DNA of 10,568 nucleotides from JBALVT01 sp047612385 (GTDB taxonomy: Bacteria; Pseudomonadota; Gammaproteobacteria; Pseudomonadales; Halieaceae), in contig JBLGAR010000152.1 in the NCBI GenBank assembly GCA_047612385.1, positions 1 to 10,568 on the forward strand, in the 5' to 3' direction. The stretch's first letter is position 1; each line of letters begins with the position of its first letter. This document shows, one piece after another, positions 1-5,420 of the stretch. The notes beneath the pieces are model-generated. The model was not told where the DNA came from. It saw only the letters and a list, made by a program, of their open reading frames with translations, and did not search any database. Both the position numbers and the translations under genes were made by a program.

Positions 1-389
1 GCGTCCGTCAGCATTTCGGCCAGAGTGATTTCCCAGCTGCTAATACCCTCCCATATATCCCTGGGTGGAACGTCCCCCGGGAGTTGCCGGGTACGAATCC
101 CATAGCGGCCGGTCATCAGCGATGCTCGAGATGGTGTGCACTCTGCTTCAACATTAAAATTGGTAAGCTGGAATCCTTCAGCCGCAATGCTGTCGATTCT
201 GGGCGTTGGCGCCCCGCGCAAAGCGCCGCCACCATATACGCCGGGTTCCCCATAACCAAAATTATCCATCAGAACCAGGACAATATTGGGCTTTCGCCCA
301 CCCTCAGGTGCAGCCAGGGACATTGGCACTGAAGCAATTAGGGTTAACAGGACTACAAGTATTCTCACGCTTCGAACAGTTTGGTTCAT
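1..389 (-). CDS. Arylsulfatase (type I, formylglycine), N-terminal part, runs off left edge
   Basis: The minus strand from the ATG at 389 stays open to the window edge (129 codons seen; full sulfatases are usually 450-600 residues). Residues 1-27 form a signal peptide (basic N-terminus, hydrophobic core IRLVVLLTLIA-like, cleavage near SLAA), so the enzyme is exported. The sulfatase core follows: KPNIVLVLMDNFGYGEPGVY at 33-52 and the maturation motif C84-T-P-S-R88 followed by ASLMTGR. In this family that Cys is oxidised to formylglycine, the nucleophile for sulfate ester hydrolysis. The usual Asp-Asp metal pair reads D42-N43 here; I recall DN-type members, so it need not mean inactivity. The ribosome binding site is weak. 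The substrate cannot be told from this part, and no sulfatase maturase is visible. Confidence 0.88.
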   Translation of the reverse strand, partial: MNQTVRSVRILVVLLTLIASVPMSLAAPEGGRKPNIVLVLMDNFGYGEPGVYGGGALRGAPTPRIDSIAAEGFQLTNFNVEAECTPSRASLMTGRYGIRTRQLPGDVPPRDIWEGISSWEITLAEMLTD

Positions 390-531
390 TATGATATCCG
401 TTATGGACTAGTGATCGGAAAGCGTAGCTGTATGACGATATCACCCTGTTAGGTAATGACTTCCGGACTTATAGGCCGCGATTTCAATAGCCCGTACACT
501 TGAACTGACATTTCATAATAATAGGGTTATA

Positions 532-714
532 TCAAATCTTACCCGTTAATTTTATTTGATCGAAGAAACCTAAAAGGGATACTAAGTCCAGACCCACCGA
601 AGCAAAAAAGCGAACCCATTTGGCTAGCTTAGGTACTCTCTTCTTGCATCGGTTCATGACGATGAGCATATTCCACGGAATATGAGTTGGGCGTTGAATG
701 AGTGTTGGGTACAT
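532..714 (-). CDS. Small basic protein of unknown function (60 aa)
   Basis: I do not recognise this protein. The start at 714 (MYPTLIQRP...) was chosen over an in-frame ATG at 780 because an AGGAGG ribosome binding site sits about 8 bases upstream of it. The product has a basic middle (NRCKKRVPKLAKWVR) and a moderately hydrophobic stretch (FFASVGLDLVSLLGFF), which could be a short membrane-associated helix. It is read in the same direction as the sulfatase, 142 bases upstream of that start, so co-transcription is possible but not shown. It could also be the remnant of a larger gene. The strong ribosome binding site is the main evidence that it is real. Confidence 0.4.
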   Translation of the reverse strand: MYPTLIQRPTHIPWNMLIVMNRCKKRVPKLAKWVRFFASVGLDLVSLLGFFDQIKLTGKI

Positions 715-980
715 ATCGACTTCCTCCTGCGGTAAGTGGAAGCTAATCAGTACACCCATTCGTGGATTGTTACAGCGCACTCACCTGGTTGGGAGCGAGG
801 AGCCTGTAAGCGTAACTACCGCTTTCGCCTAACTCCGGTCCTAAGCAGTAGAGCGAATTCACCGGACCGACGGGCCATCTCTGATGTATCACAGCTAGCT
901 CGCCGCACACTTCCGATGTGGCACTTCGCCTATAGCTGCCACAAGCTGCTGCTCAGAATCATTGGTTCCCGAGACACAGC

Positions 981-1151
981 ATGTTGGCACAACGCAGGGA
1001 GAGCCTTGCCTACGAACAGCATCAACCCGAGCAAACACTTCTCTACCAACTCGTCGAAGCGCACTACCCTGCGTTGATCGACCAACTGGCCCAGCAGGGT
1101 AAATCTCTGCCCGACCATGTCTACGGGGAATTCGAAGCGTATCTCAAATAA
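981..1151 (+). pseudogene. IS91-family transposase, N-terminal fragment (relic D)
   Basis: The ATG at 981 opens 56 codons whose product contains PEQTLLYQLVEAHYPAL and QGKSLPDHVYGEFEAYLK, which I recognise as the N-terminus of IS91-family (Y2, rolling-circle) transposases. In intact transposases this continues into a Cys-rich zinc-binding segment. Here a TAA follows YLK at once and the sequence passes directly into the element's terminal repeat (about 1147-1237). The relic is therefore an internally deleted copy that keeps the start of the gene and one end but no catalytic domain. Bases 715-980 upstream hold no recognisable gene. They contain a 6-bp inverted repeat (TCCGGT...ACCGGA, about 834-868) and may include the other end of the element. 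Confidence 0.75.
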
Positions 1152-1237
1152 GTAAACTTTTCGCGTTGTGTGGAGGTCACCGACCAAGACGGACCAGACA
1201 ATCTGGTCGACACACCCCGTTGATATTTCTTATACTC
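1147..1237 (+). repeat. IS91-family terminal sequence, copy D, with hairpin
   Basis: This end is shared with 5171-5261 and 9275-9365. It contains a palindrome at 1192-1208 (GACCAGA-CAA-TCTGGTC, 7-bp stem and 3-base loop). Similarity among copies stops at 1237, just after TATACTC, marking the element boundary. A subterminal hairpin near a fixed end fits the origin or terminus of a rolling-circle IS91 element; which of the two cannot be decided from the window. Confidence 0.75.
1207..1236 (+). promoter_or_regulatory. Outward promoter-like sequence at IS91 end D
   Basis: TCGACA (1207-1212) and TATACT (1231-1236) each match the sigma70 consensus boxes at 5 of 6 positions, with an 18-bp spacer. 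They point out of the element toward the membrane protein gene, whose ATG lies 44 bases beyond the -10 box. The -35 overlaps the right arm of the terminal hairpin. Transcription from it is inferred, not shown. Confidence 0.45.
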
Positions 1238-1279
1238 TGTTGGAACACGCTGCGGAATTTTCGATAGAACCATGTACAT

Positions 1280-1954
1280 ATGACAATTAGATTGAAATCA
1301 AAAAAAGCATTTACCAAATTTACCGAAACCTTTATCGGCTTAGCCATTCTTTGGTCTGGTTATTCGGTGTTTGTTCTCCTGAACGCTGAGGTTTATGCGG
1401 AGAATAATCTATTAGAAAATTTACAGGCTTTAACCATTGTGGCCATATTCGCGGTGTTTATGGTCTCGGTATTCCAGAGTCATCGAGCCGACAGGCTATT
1501 GGGAGTATTCTTTGCGTGGCTGGCCGTGGCCTTTTTTCTTCGCGAAGTCGATATGGATAGACTCGGCCTGCCCGCCTTTTTTGAGCAATGGGGCGCAGGG
1601 TCGGGGCGCGATCTATTATTGATGGTCACTCTAGCCGCCATAGTAATACCGGCCTTATTAAGGTGGAATTTTTATATTAAATTATCCAAGCAATTTCTTG
1701 TCAGCGCCTCGGGGGTCATGACCCTACTATGCGGATTTTTACTGATTGCTGGGGAAATATGTGAGAAAGCGGAGTTTCCCCATCACGTATTATTTGAGGA
1801 GGTATTAGAATCGATCGCTTATATTATTCTACTGCGAGCCGCCGTGTCATTTGTCCGCCATGAAATAGCGCCCAAGCGTGTTGCTGAAACAAACGCTGAA
1901 AAAGTCATCCATGAGGGTTTCAGTATGACGACAACGCCGCCATCAAGGAAATAA
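1280..1954 (+). CDS. Six-helix integral membrane protein of unknown function
   Basis: The product is 224 residues with about six hydrophobic segments: 14-34, 47-65, 72-88, 112-126, 140-158 and 175-190. Charged motifs between helices, ENLLENLQ near 42-49, FFLREVDMDR near 85-94 and FEEVLESIAY near 171-180, look conserved in type, as in uncharacterised inner-membrane proteins of proteobacteria. The C-terminal ~30 residues are polar and probably cytoplasmic. No enzyme motif is visible. The first usable ATG is at 1280, because an ATG at 1272 meets a stop after three codons. No clear ribosome binding site precedes it. The gene begins 42 bases past the end of IS91 relic D, so its native promoter was probably replaced by the promoter-like sequence in that end. 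It converges with the peptidase gene that ends at 2008. Confidence 0.72.
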   Translation: MTIRLKSKKAFTKFTETFIGLAILWSGYSVFVLLNAEVYAENNLLENLQALTIVAIFAVFMVSVFQSHRADRLLGVFFAWLAVAFFLREVDMDRLGLPAFFEQWGAGSGRDLLLMVTLAAIVIPALLRWNFYIKLSKQFLVSASGVMTLLCGFLLIAGEICEKAEFPHHVLFEEVLESIAYIILLRAAVSFVRHEIAPKRVAETNAEKVIHEGFSMTTTPPSRK

Positions 1955-1984
1955 TGCATCTGTAGAGGATTACTAATTGAGTCC

Positions 1985-2022
1985 GCCGTGCTTGTCACCC
2001 ATTGAGTCTAGGGAGGCACGGC
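1985..2022. terminator. Possible stem-loop between convergent genes
   Basis: GCCGTGC at 1985-1991 and GCACGGC at 2016-2022 form a perfect 7-bp inverted repeat around a 24-base loop. It lies between the ends of two convergent genes and overlaps the last codons of the minus-strand one. There is no T-run on either side and the loop is long, so a terminator role is only a suggestion. Confidence 0.25.
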
Positions 2023-3303
2023 TGGTGTTGTAAGCATAGATGAAGCGGATGACCTGCTCTGGTTATTCGCAAACCACCACAGATACATATACTCATGGCC
2101 ACCAACATCGATTCTGGTAACGTTTCCACCGGAAAGGTTCACGAGGTTAGAAAAAGCGCTAATAAAATAAACGCCGACGTTACCGTCAGCCCTCGCACCC
2201 TGACCGCTAGTGTTGGAACTAGTAGGCATTACCGCATTGTAGAGAACCGAGAAGTCATTTGGCGCCGTACCCGACAGACTTGTGTTGGCCCAGTTTTTTG
2301 TGGCGGTTATCCCCGCCTTGATTTGATTAAAACTTGTTACGCCGCAGTCCGCAGTCGCAACCGAGTCATTCATACACGTCGAACCGATACGGAAGTCTCG
2401 GTACTGAAACACCCCTCCAATTGCCGTTGTGCAAGTTGGACTACCGGAAGGCGCCGCACCTTGCCCGATATATCTACACTTTCGCGAATCCGTATTCCCT
2501 AGTTTATAGGTAAGTACCACATGCCCAGCGATAGCATCAATCCAAACAATTTCTCCAAATATCCACGCCTCGTAAACAAGCCGATATTCGAGTGTTTTAG
2601 GATCAATCTGATAGCCAATCTTCGCATTTACATCCTCTATCCTGAGACTGCTTGAATCCGAGTTACTACCCACCGCAGTGACAGCTAATGAAAAAAGAAC
2701 ATTATCAGACAACCGAGCATTCGACTTCATCACCGCTTGATCAGGAATCACATAGTGAAGATGTATGATGCTTACGGTCTCGCCATCCGCAGCGACTATC
2801 TGGGACTGCGGTGCGCTAACGCCGTCTACTGCTTGATGAAACCTGACATTAAGTATTCCCTTAGACACACTAACGCTGTCGATAACAAAATCGTAACTCT
2901 CGGTCTTACCAACTACTGCGCTGTTCTGGAGCAAGACACTTCTCACTGACTCAAGCGCGAGCCGATGATCCACATCGGACTTCAACGAGGGCACACGACC
3001 TAGATCTTGCCCTACTATGTGAATGCGCTTACCTGTAACCCCACCTTCATCAATCAAAATTCGAGCTCTAGATTCGCTTAGCCGCTTCTGCGACTCAGTT
3101 AAATCAGACTGCTCCACGGCTGTGGAAGGCACAACAGAACTCTCTACGTTTTCCAAAACCTTCGCGCCATCAAGAGGTGGCTTGAATGACTCCAGTGCTC
3201 CCCCCGCCTGTCCAAACACTGCCCCACTGAACACACTTGAGACGAGGAATAGGGGTATGACGTTCACTTTCTTTTTCCAGTCTTGTGCAAATCTGAATCT
3301 CAT
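2008..3303 (-). CDS. Secreted M4-like metallopeptidase, C-terminally truncated with degenerate zinc motif
   Basis: The ATG at 3303 has a GGAGG ribosome binding site 9 bases upstream. The 431-residue product starts with a signal peptide (about 1-32, ending near VFGQA). Residues ~65-270 resemble the FTP/PepSY propeptide of thermolysin-like peptidases: an NVRFHQAVDGVSAPQSQI stretch, then LEYRLVYEAWIFGEIVWIDA followed by AGHVVLTYKL. The mature part has a Cys-containing segment and then a catalytic-type segment ending GGHEYMYLWW. The expected zinc motif HExxH reads H403-E404-Y-M-Y407, so the second His is replaced by Tyr, which a single C-to-T change would explain. The protein ends 24 residues later, without the region that would carry the third zinc ligand. 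It is probably inactive, either a pseudogene or only an FTP/PepSY protein. The M4-type assignment is by pattern and could be another gluzincin. Confidence 0.6.
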   Translation of the reverse strand: MRFRFAQDWKKKVNVIPLFLVSSVFSGAVFGQAGGALESFKPPLDGAKVLENVESSVVPSTAVEQSDLTESQKRLSESRARILIDEGGVTGKRIHIVGQDLGRVPSLKSDVDHRLALESVRSVLLQNSAVVGKTESYDFVIDSVSVSKGILNVRFHQAVDGVSAPQSQIVAADGETVSIIHLHYVIPDQAVMKSNARLSDNVLFSLAVTAVGSNSDSSSLRIEDVNAKIGYQIDPKTLEYRLVYEAWIFGEIVWIDAIAGHVVLTYKLGNTDSRKCRYIGQGAAPSGSPTCTTAIGGVFQYRDFRIGSTCMNDSVATADCGVTSFNQIKAGITATKNWANTSLSGTAPNDFSVLYNAVMPTSSNTSGQGARADGNVGVYFISAFSNLVNLSGGNVTRIDVGGHEYMYLWWFANNQSRSSASSMLTTPAVPP

Positions 3304-3424
3304 GATTCCCTACCTCCAACAACTATCAATGGAAAATACCATCCCCTGACCACCACGAAGGGCGATAGAAACCACAGGAAACGACTCTTGATTAGGTCTC
3401 GTGTGTGACAAAACCGCTGCAAAA

Positions 3425-3634
3425 ATTAGCCGGGAGCGACTCTGTCGGTACATCGTCCGCCCCGCTGTGGCCATCCCGCGTCTATCACTCAGCGCTGCCA
3501 GCAAGGTTCTCTATACCCTGATGACGCCCTACCGGGATAGAACGACACAGGTGGCCTTCGACCCGGTAGATTTCATTGCGCGGTTAGCTGCTCTGGTGCC
3601 GAAGCCGAGGGTCAATCAGCAAGGACGCTACTGA
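3425..3634 (+). pseudogene. IS91-family transposase, internal fragment with in-frame deletion (relic A)
   Basis: Translated from about 3425 the sequence reads RERLCRYIVRPAV...RLSLS, then TLMTPYRDRTTQVAFDPVDF and IARLAALVPKPRVN. This is the conserved post-catalytic part of IS91 transposases. It then jumps to NQQGRY-stop, the same last residues as relic B. Relative to B, 378 bases are missing between two TCAATC hexamers (4680-4685 and 5058-5063 in B), exactly 126 codons, so the frame survives. The 5' end of the fragment is ragged and lies ~120 bases from the divergent peptidase gene. An ATG at 3401 is in frame, but a functional product is unlikely because the catalytic Tyr/His domain is absent. 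Bases 3304-3424 show nothing else I can name. Confidence 0.75.
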
Positions 3635-3739
3635 AAACCTCATGGCATGGACTGCTGCGTGTTCTAGTTAAAGAATGCATATGAATTGCCTCATCACTGA
3701 GGCGAGTACAGTTTCGGGACAATAGATAAGCTTTTCACG
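3612..3739 (+). repeat. IS91-family 3' region, copy A, lacking the terminal hairpin
   Basis: From the last transposase codons to 3739 (ending AAGCTTTTCAC) this matches 5059-5189 and 9164-9293. It has a short gap after the TAGTTAAAG stretch. The match stops before the hairpin-bearing terminus that copies D, B and C retain. Sequence from a different transposase follows directly, so this end was lost by deletion or a secondary insertion. Confidence 0.7.
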
Positions 3740-3844
3740 ATAACGCTGAGCACCAAACTTGCGCCTACCGAAATTGAATAAATTTGATGCCCCAGCATGG
3801 GCACCCAAAAGTCTCTGCGCCTTGCTTACTGATTTGAATCCCCG
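3737..3844 (-). pseudogene. C-terminal fragment of an unrelated DDE-type transposase
   Basis: On the minus strand the translation includes RGFKSVSKAQRLLGAHAG and then SNLFNFGRRKFGAQRYR. This resembles the C-terminal tail of IS6-type and related DDE transposases (pattern FKS..SAQRFL..HA...NLFN.GRH...A..YR), recalled rather than searched. The match runs into the IS91 end at 3737 and has no upstream catalytic domain, so it is only a scrap. An open frame extends up to 3895, but the first ~17 residues do not fit the family. It shows that a second mobile element once sat here. Confidence 0.45.
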
Positions 3845-3882
3845 GGGCGGCCACACGGCGTAGCTGGCTGCACCTATTTGTG

Positions 3883-3911
3883 TTGCATTAACCATTAATC
3901 TAAATGATAAT
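3883..3911 (+). promoter_or_regulatory. Candidate promoter for the Fur-box operon
   Basis: TTGCAT (3883-3888), a 17-bp spacer and GATAAT (3906-3911) give a plausible sigma70 promoter. The -10 matches 5 of 6 positions and the -35 only 3. The -10 lies inside the Fur palindrome, as expected for a promoter that iron-loaded Fur blocks. Confidence 0.4.
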
Positions 3912-3921
3912 CATTATCATT
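3903..3921. promoter_or_regulatory. Fur box
   Basis: AATGATAATCATTATCATT is a perfect 9-1-9 palindrome and matches the classical 19-bp Fur consensus (GATAATGATAATCATTATC) at about 16 of 19 positions in the best register. It lies 18 bases upstream of the ATG at 3940. Iron-dependent repression of the two small genes downstream is the natural reading. Confidence 0.85.
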
Positions 3922-3939
3922 GCATAATGAGATGCCACT

Positions 3940-4254
3940 ATGACCTATCACTTCCTGTGTAACCAACACCGCCAATGGTTATCACAACAACCTCTAAAAG
4001 CGCGCGCTGTTTGGACCACTGGAATGGAAACGGCACAGGGCCTGATCGTCCACGGCAGCTGGAGTAAGGCGTTGCCTCACGCGGGATGCGCTTTCGAGAC
4101 AGCGCAGCTAATGGTTGCCAATGTGAACGCGGTAGATAAGAGCTGGCTGAGGCGTCATGCGGCCTCAAAGGAATTACTGCAAATGATCGTCCACAGGATC
4201 CAGCAGTGGGGCCCGATGTTGCCTGCAGTGGCATCACCCAATACCGTTCACTAG
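3940..4254 (+). CDS. Fur-regulated small protein of unknown function (104 aa)
   Basis: I do not recognise the family. The product (MTYHFLCNQHRQWLSQQPLK...) is soluble-looking, with no signal peptide or membrane helix. It is rich in His and Trp, with two Cys (7 and about 51), which could suit metal or haem contact, though that is speculation. The ATG at 3940 lies 18 bases past a strong Fur box, so induction under iron limitation is likely. It is followed 16 bases later by a second small gene with its own good ribosome binding site, so the two probably form an operon. No siderophore, receptor or ferritin gene is left beside it. The operon sits between IS91 relics A and B and may have lost its original neighbours. 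Confidence 0.65.
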   Translation: MTYHFLCNQHRQWLSQQPLKARAVWTTGMETAQGLIVHGSWSKALPHAGCAFETAQLMVANVNAVDKSWLRRHAASKELLQMIVHRIQQWGPMLPAVASPNTVH

Positions 4255-4270
4255 GCGACAGGAGGAGTAC

Positions 4271-4438
4271 ATGAAACATGAATTGACAGTACAAATAGAC
4301 TTGTCGATGGCTATGCTGGAATCGCTACTGCATACCGGGCTGGTTCACATGGAGGATGTGCGCTCCCTAAATCGCGAAACACATCGAAGGCTTCGTGAGC
4401 TGGTGAAGCACACCGTTGCGTCTGAAGCAGATTGCTGA
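4271..4438 (+). CDS. Small protein of unknown function (55 aa), second gene of the Fur-box operon
   Basis: The ATG at 4271 is preceded by GGAGGAG at 5-8 bases, an excellent ribosome binding site, and begins 16 bases after the previous stop. The product (MKHELTVQIDLSMAMLESLL...ELVKHTVASEADC) looks mostly helical and amphipathic, with a C-terminal Cys and no membrane segment. The family is unknown to me. Position, spacing and ribosome binding site make it the partner of the upstream 104-residue protein, under the same Fur box. Its stop at 4436-4438 is immediately followed by the remains of a GFA-family gene. Confidence 0.6.
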   Translation: MKHELTVQIDLSMAMLESLLHTGLVHMEDVRSLNRETHRRLRELVKHTVASEADC

Positions 4439-4442
4439 AGCC

Positions 4443-4648
4443 TTTTTTAGCCCGGTTTCAATACTTTGCTATACGATCGTAGTAGTTCCTGCCGATGCTT
4501 TTGAATCAAGCGGCGAACTCAAAACCTATACGGTCGTTGGTCTTGAGGGTAAACATGTCGATCGTGGTTGCTGCCCGGAATGCGGCTCGCAAGTACAGAG
4601 CACAGTAGATGAAGCGCCAGCCGTTCGTATCGTAAAAGCGCGCACGCG
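4443..4648 (+). pseudogene. GFA/CENP-V-domain protein fragment (glutathione-dependent formaldehyde-activating family)
   Basis: In the frame that contains FSPVSIL at its start, the translation gives VVVPADAFESSGELKTYTVV, then GKHVDRGCCPECGSQV and AVRIVKARTR. This is the C-terminal half of a GFA-domain protein: a VPADAF strand, the GELKTYT turn and the second zinc-binding CPxCGS motif. The N-terminal part with the first Cys cluster is missing or scrambled. The 3' end is cut where IS91 relic B begins; a GCGCG stretch is shared at the junction. GFA proteins bind zinc and are linked to formaldehyde-glutathione adducts or similar small substrates. This piece cannot be functional. An ATG at 4416 in the same frame overlaps the preceding gene and is unlikely to be native. 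Confidence 0.6.
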
Positions 4649-5080
4649 CGGTTAGCTGCTCTGGTATCGAAGCCGAGGGTCAATCTCACACGATTCCATG
4701 GCGTCCTCGCGCCGAACCATCGCCGGCGAGGGCTGATCACACCAGCCAAACGCGGCCAAGGTGTGAAGCCTATCGCTAGTAAGGAAGTTCCGTCACCGGC
4801 TGAGCGCCATGCCGCCATGAACTGGGCTCAGCGACCCAAGCGAGTACTCAACATATACATCGAAGTCTGCAGCCGCTGCGGTGGATCCGTCAGGGTCATC
4901 GCCTGTATCGAAGACCAGGACATCATCGACAGAATCCTCTCTCATCTGCGCGCGCAGGAACAGGGCACCCCCACCCTGCCGCACCTGGCACCGCCAACCA
5001 AAGCATCACCAGAGGCATTGCCTCTTTTCGTTGTGGCCGAATCCACAAACACAACGCTCAATCAGCAAGGACGCTACTGA
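4646..5080 (+). pseudogene. IS91-family transposase, C-terminal fragment (relic B)
   Basis: From 4646 to the TGA at 5078-5080 the frame is open. It reads RLAALVSKPRVNLTRFHGVL, then APNHRRR, MNWAQRPKRVLNIYIEVCSR and CGGSVRVIACIEDQDIIDRI, ending NQQGRY. This is the diagnostic tail of IS91 transposases, including the CxxCGG zinc-type motif (C-S-R-C-G-G). Everything upstream, including the catalytic rolling-circle domain, is absent because the sequence begins abruptly inside a GFA gene. It is the most complete tail in the window, and relics A and C are best understood by comparison with it. No start signal is expected. In-frame ATGs at 4763 and 4817 are internal. Confidence 0.85.
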
Positions 5081-5261
5081 AAACCTCATGGCATGGACTG
5101 CTGCGTGTTCTAGTTAAAGCATGAACGAATATGAATTGCCTCCTCACTGATGCGAGTACAGTTGCGGGGCAATAAGTAAGCTTTTCACATTGTGTGGGGG
5201 TCACCGACCAAGACGGACCAGACAATCTGGTCGACACACCCCGTTTACATTTCTTGTACTC
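5058..5261 (+). repeat. IS91-family 3' region and terminus, copy B (direct repeat of copy C)
   Basis: This 204-base stretch runs from the last transposase codons to the element end and is a direct repeat of about 9162-9365; by hand I count roughly 14 differences. It includes the hairpin at 5216-5232 (GACCAGA-CAA-TCTGGTC). The end-of-element promoter-like boxes are weaker here (TCGACA at 5231-5236, TGTACT at 5255-5260). The boundary at 5261 abuts the senC remnant. Confidence 0.8.
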
Positions 5262-5263
5262 CA

Positions 5264-5383
5264 CCTGATAAGGCCGATGAGTACCTGCGCGCATTGCATC
5301 AAGCCGGATATGCGCAGGCGGCTATTGTCGGCAGGGTTAAGCCTGAAGGCGAGGCACTGGAGCCTGTAACTTTAATTAGTTAG
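5264..5383 (+). pseudogene. senC: SenC/SelD-type selenophosphate synthetase, C-terminal remnant
   Basis: The last 39 codons before the TAG at 5381-5383 read PDKADEYLRALHQAGYAQAA and then IVGRVKPEGEALEPVTLIS. This fits the very C-terminus of SelD-family selenophosphate synthetases, where an (A)P-D/E-xAD...L...L...AG.. helix is followed by IGRV and a final strand. The family is usually ~340-350 residues, so nearly 90% is missing, including the ATP-binding and catalytic Cys/Sec-Lys region. The break coincides with the end of IS91 relic B. The remnant ends 37 bases before the convergent end of senB, and senC-type SelD is the known third partner of senA and senB, which supports the call. The match is short and from memory, so a different C-terminus remains possible. 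Confidence 0.6.
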
Positions 5384-5420
5384 CCTAAAATCCTCAGTTG
5401 AATCTACTGCCGGTTTCAAG

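Noticed and set aside
736..1077. 113-residue plus-strand frame upstream of relic D as a recombinase partner of the IS91 transposase
   Set aside because: I looked for tyrosine-recombinase motifs, because some IS91-like elements carry one upstream, and found none. It overlaps the transposase fragment in another frame.
2095..2502. Plus-strand open frames antisense to the metallopeptidase
   Set aside because: They lack ribosome binding sites and family features. The minus strand has a signal peptide, propeptide pattern and strong start signals.
5192..5383. A 63-residue gene reading from the IS91 end into the senC remnant
   Set aside because: The first part is terminal-repeat sequence including the hairpin, and there is no ribosome binding site. 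The open frame is accidental.
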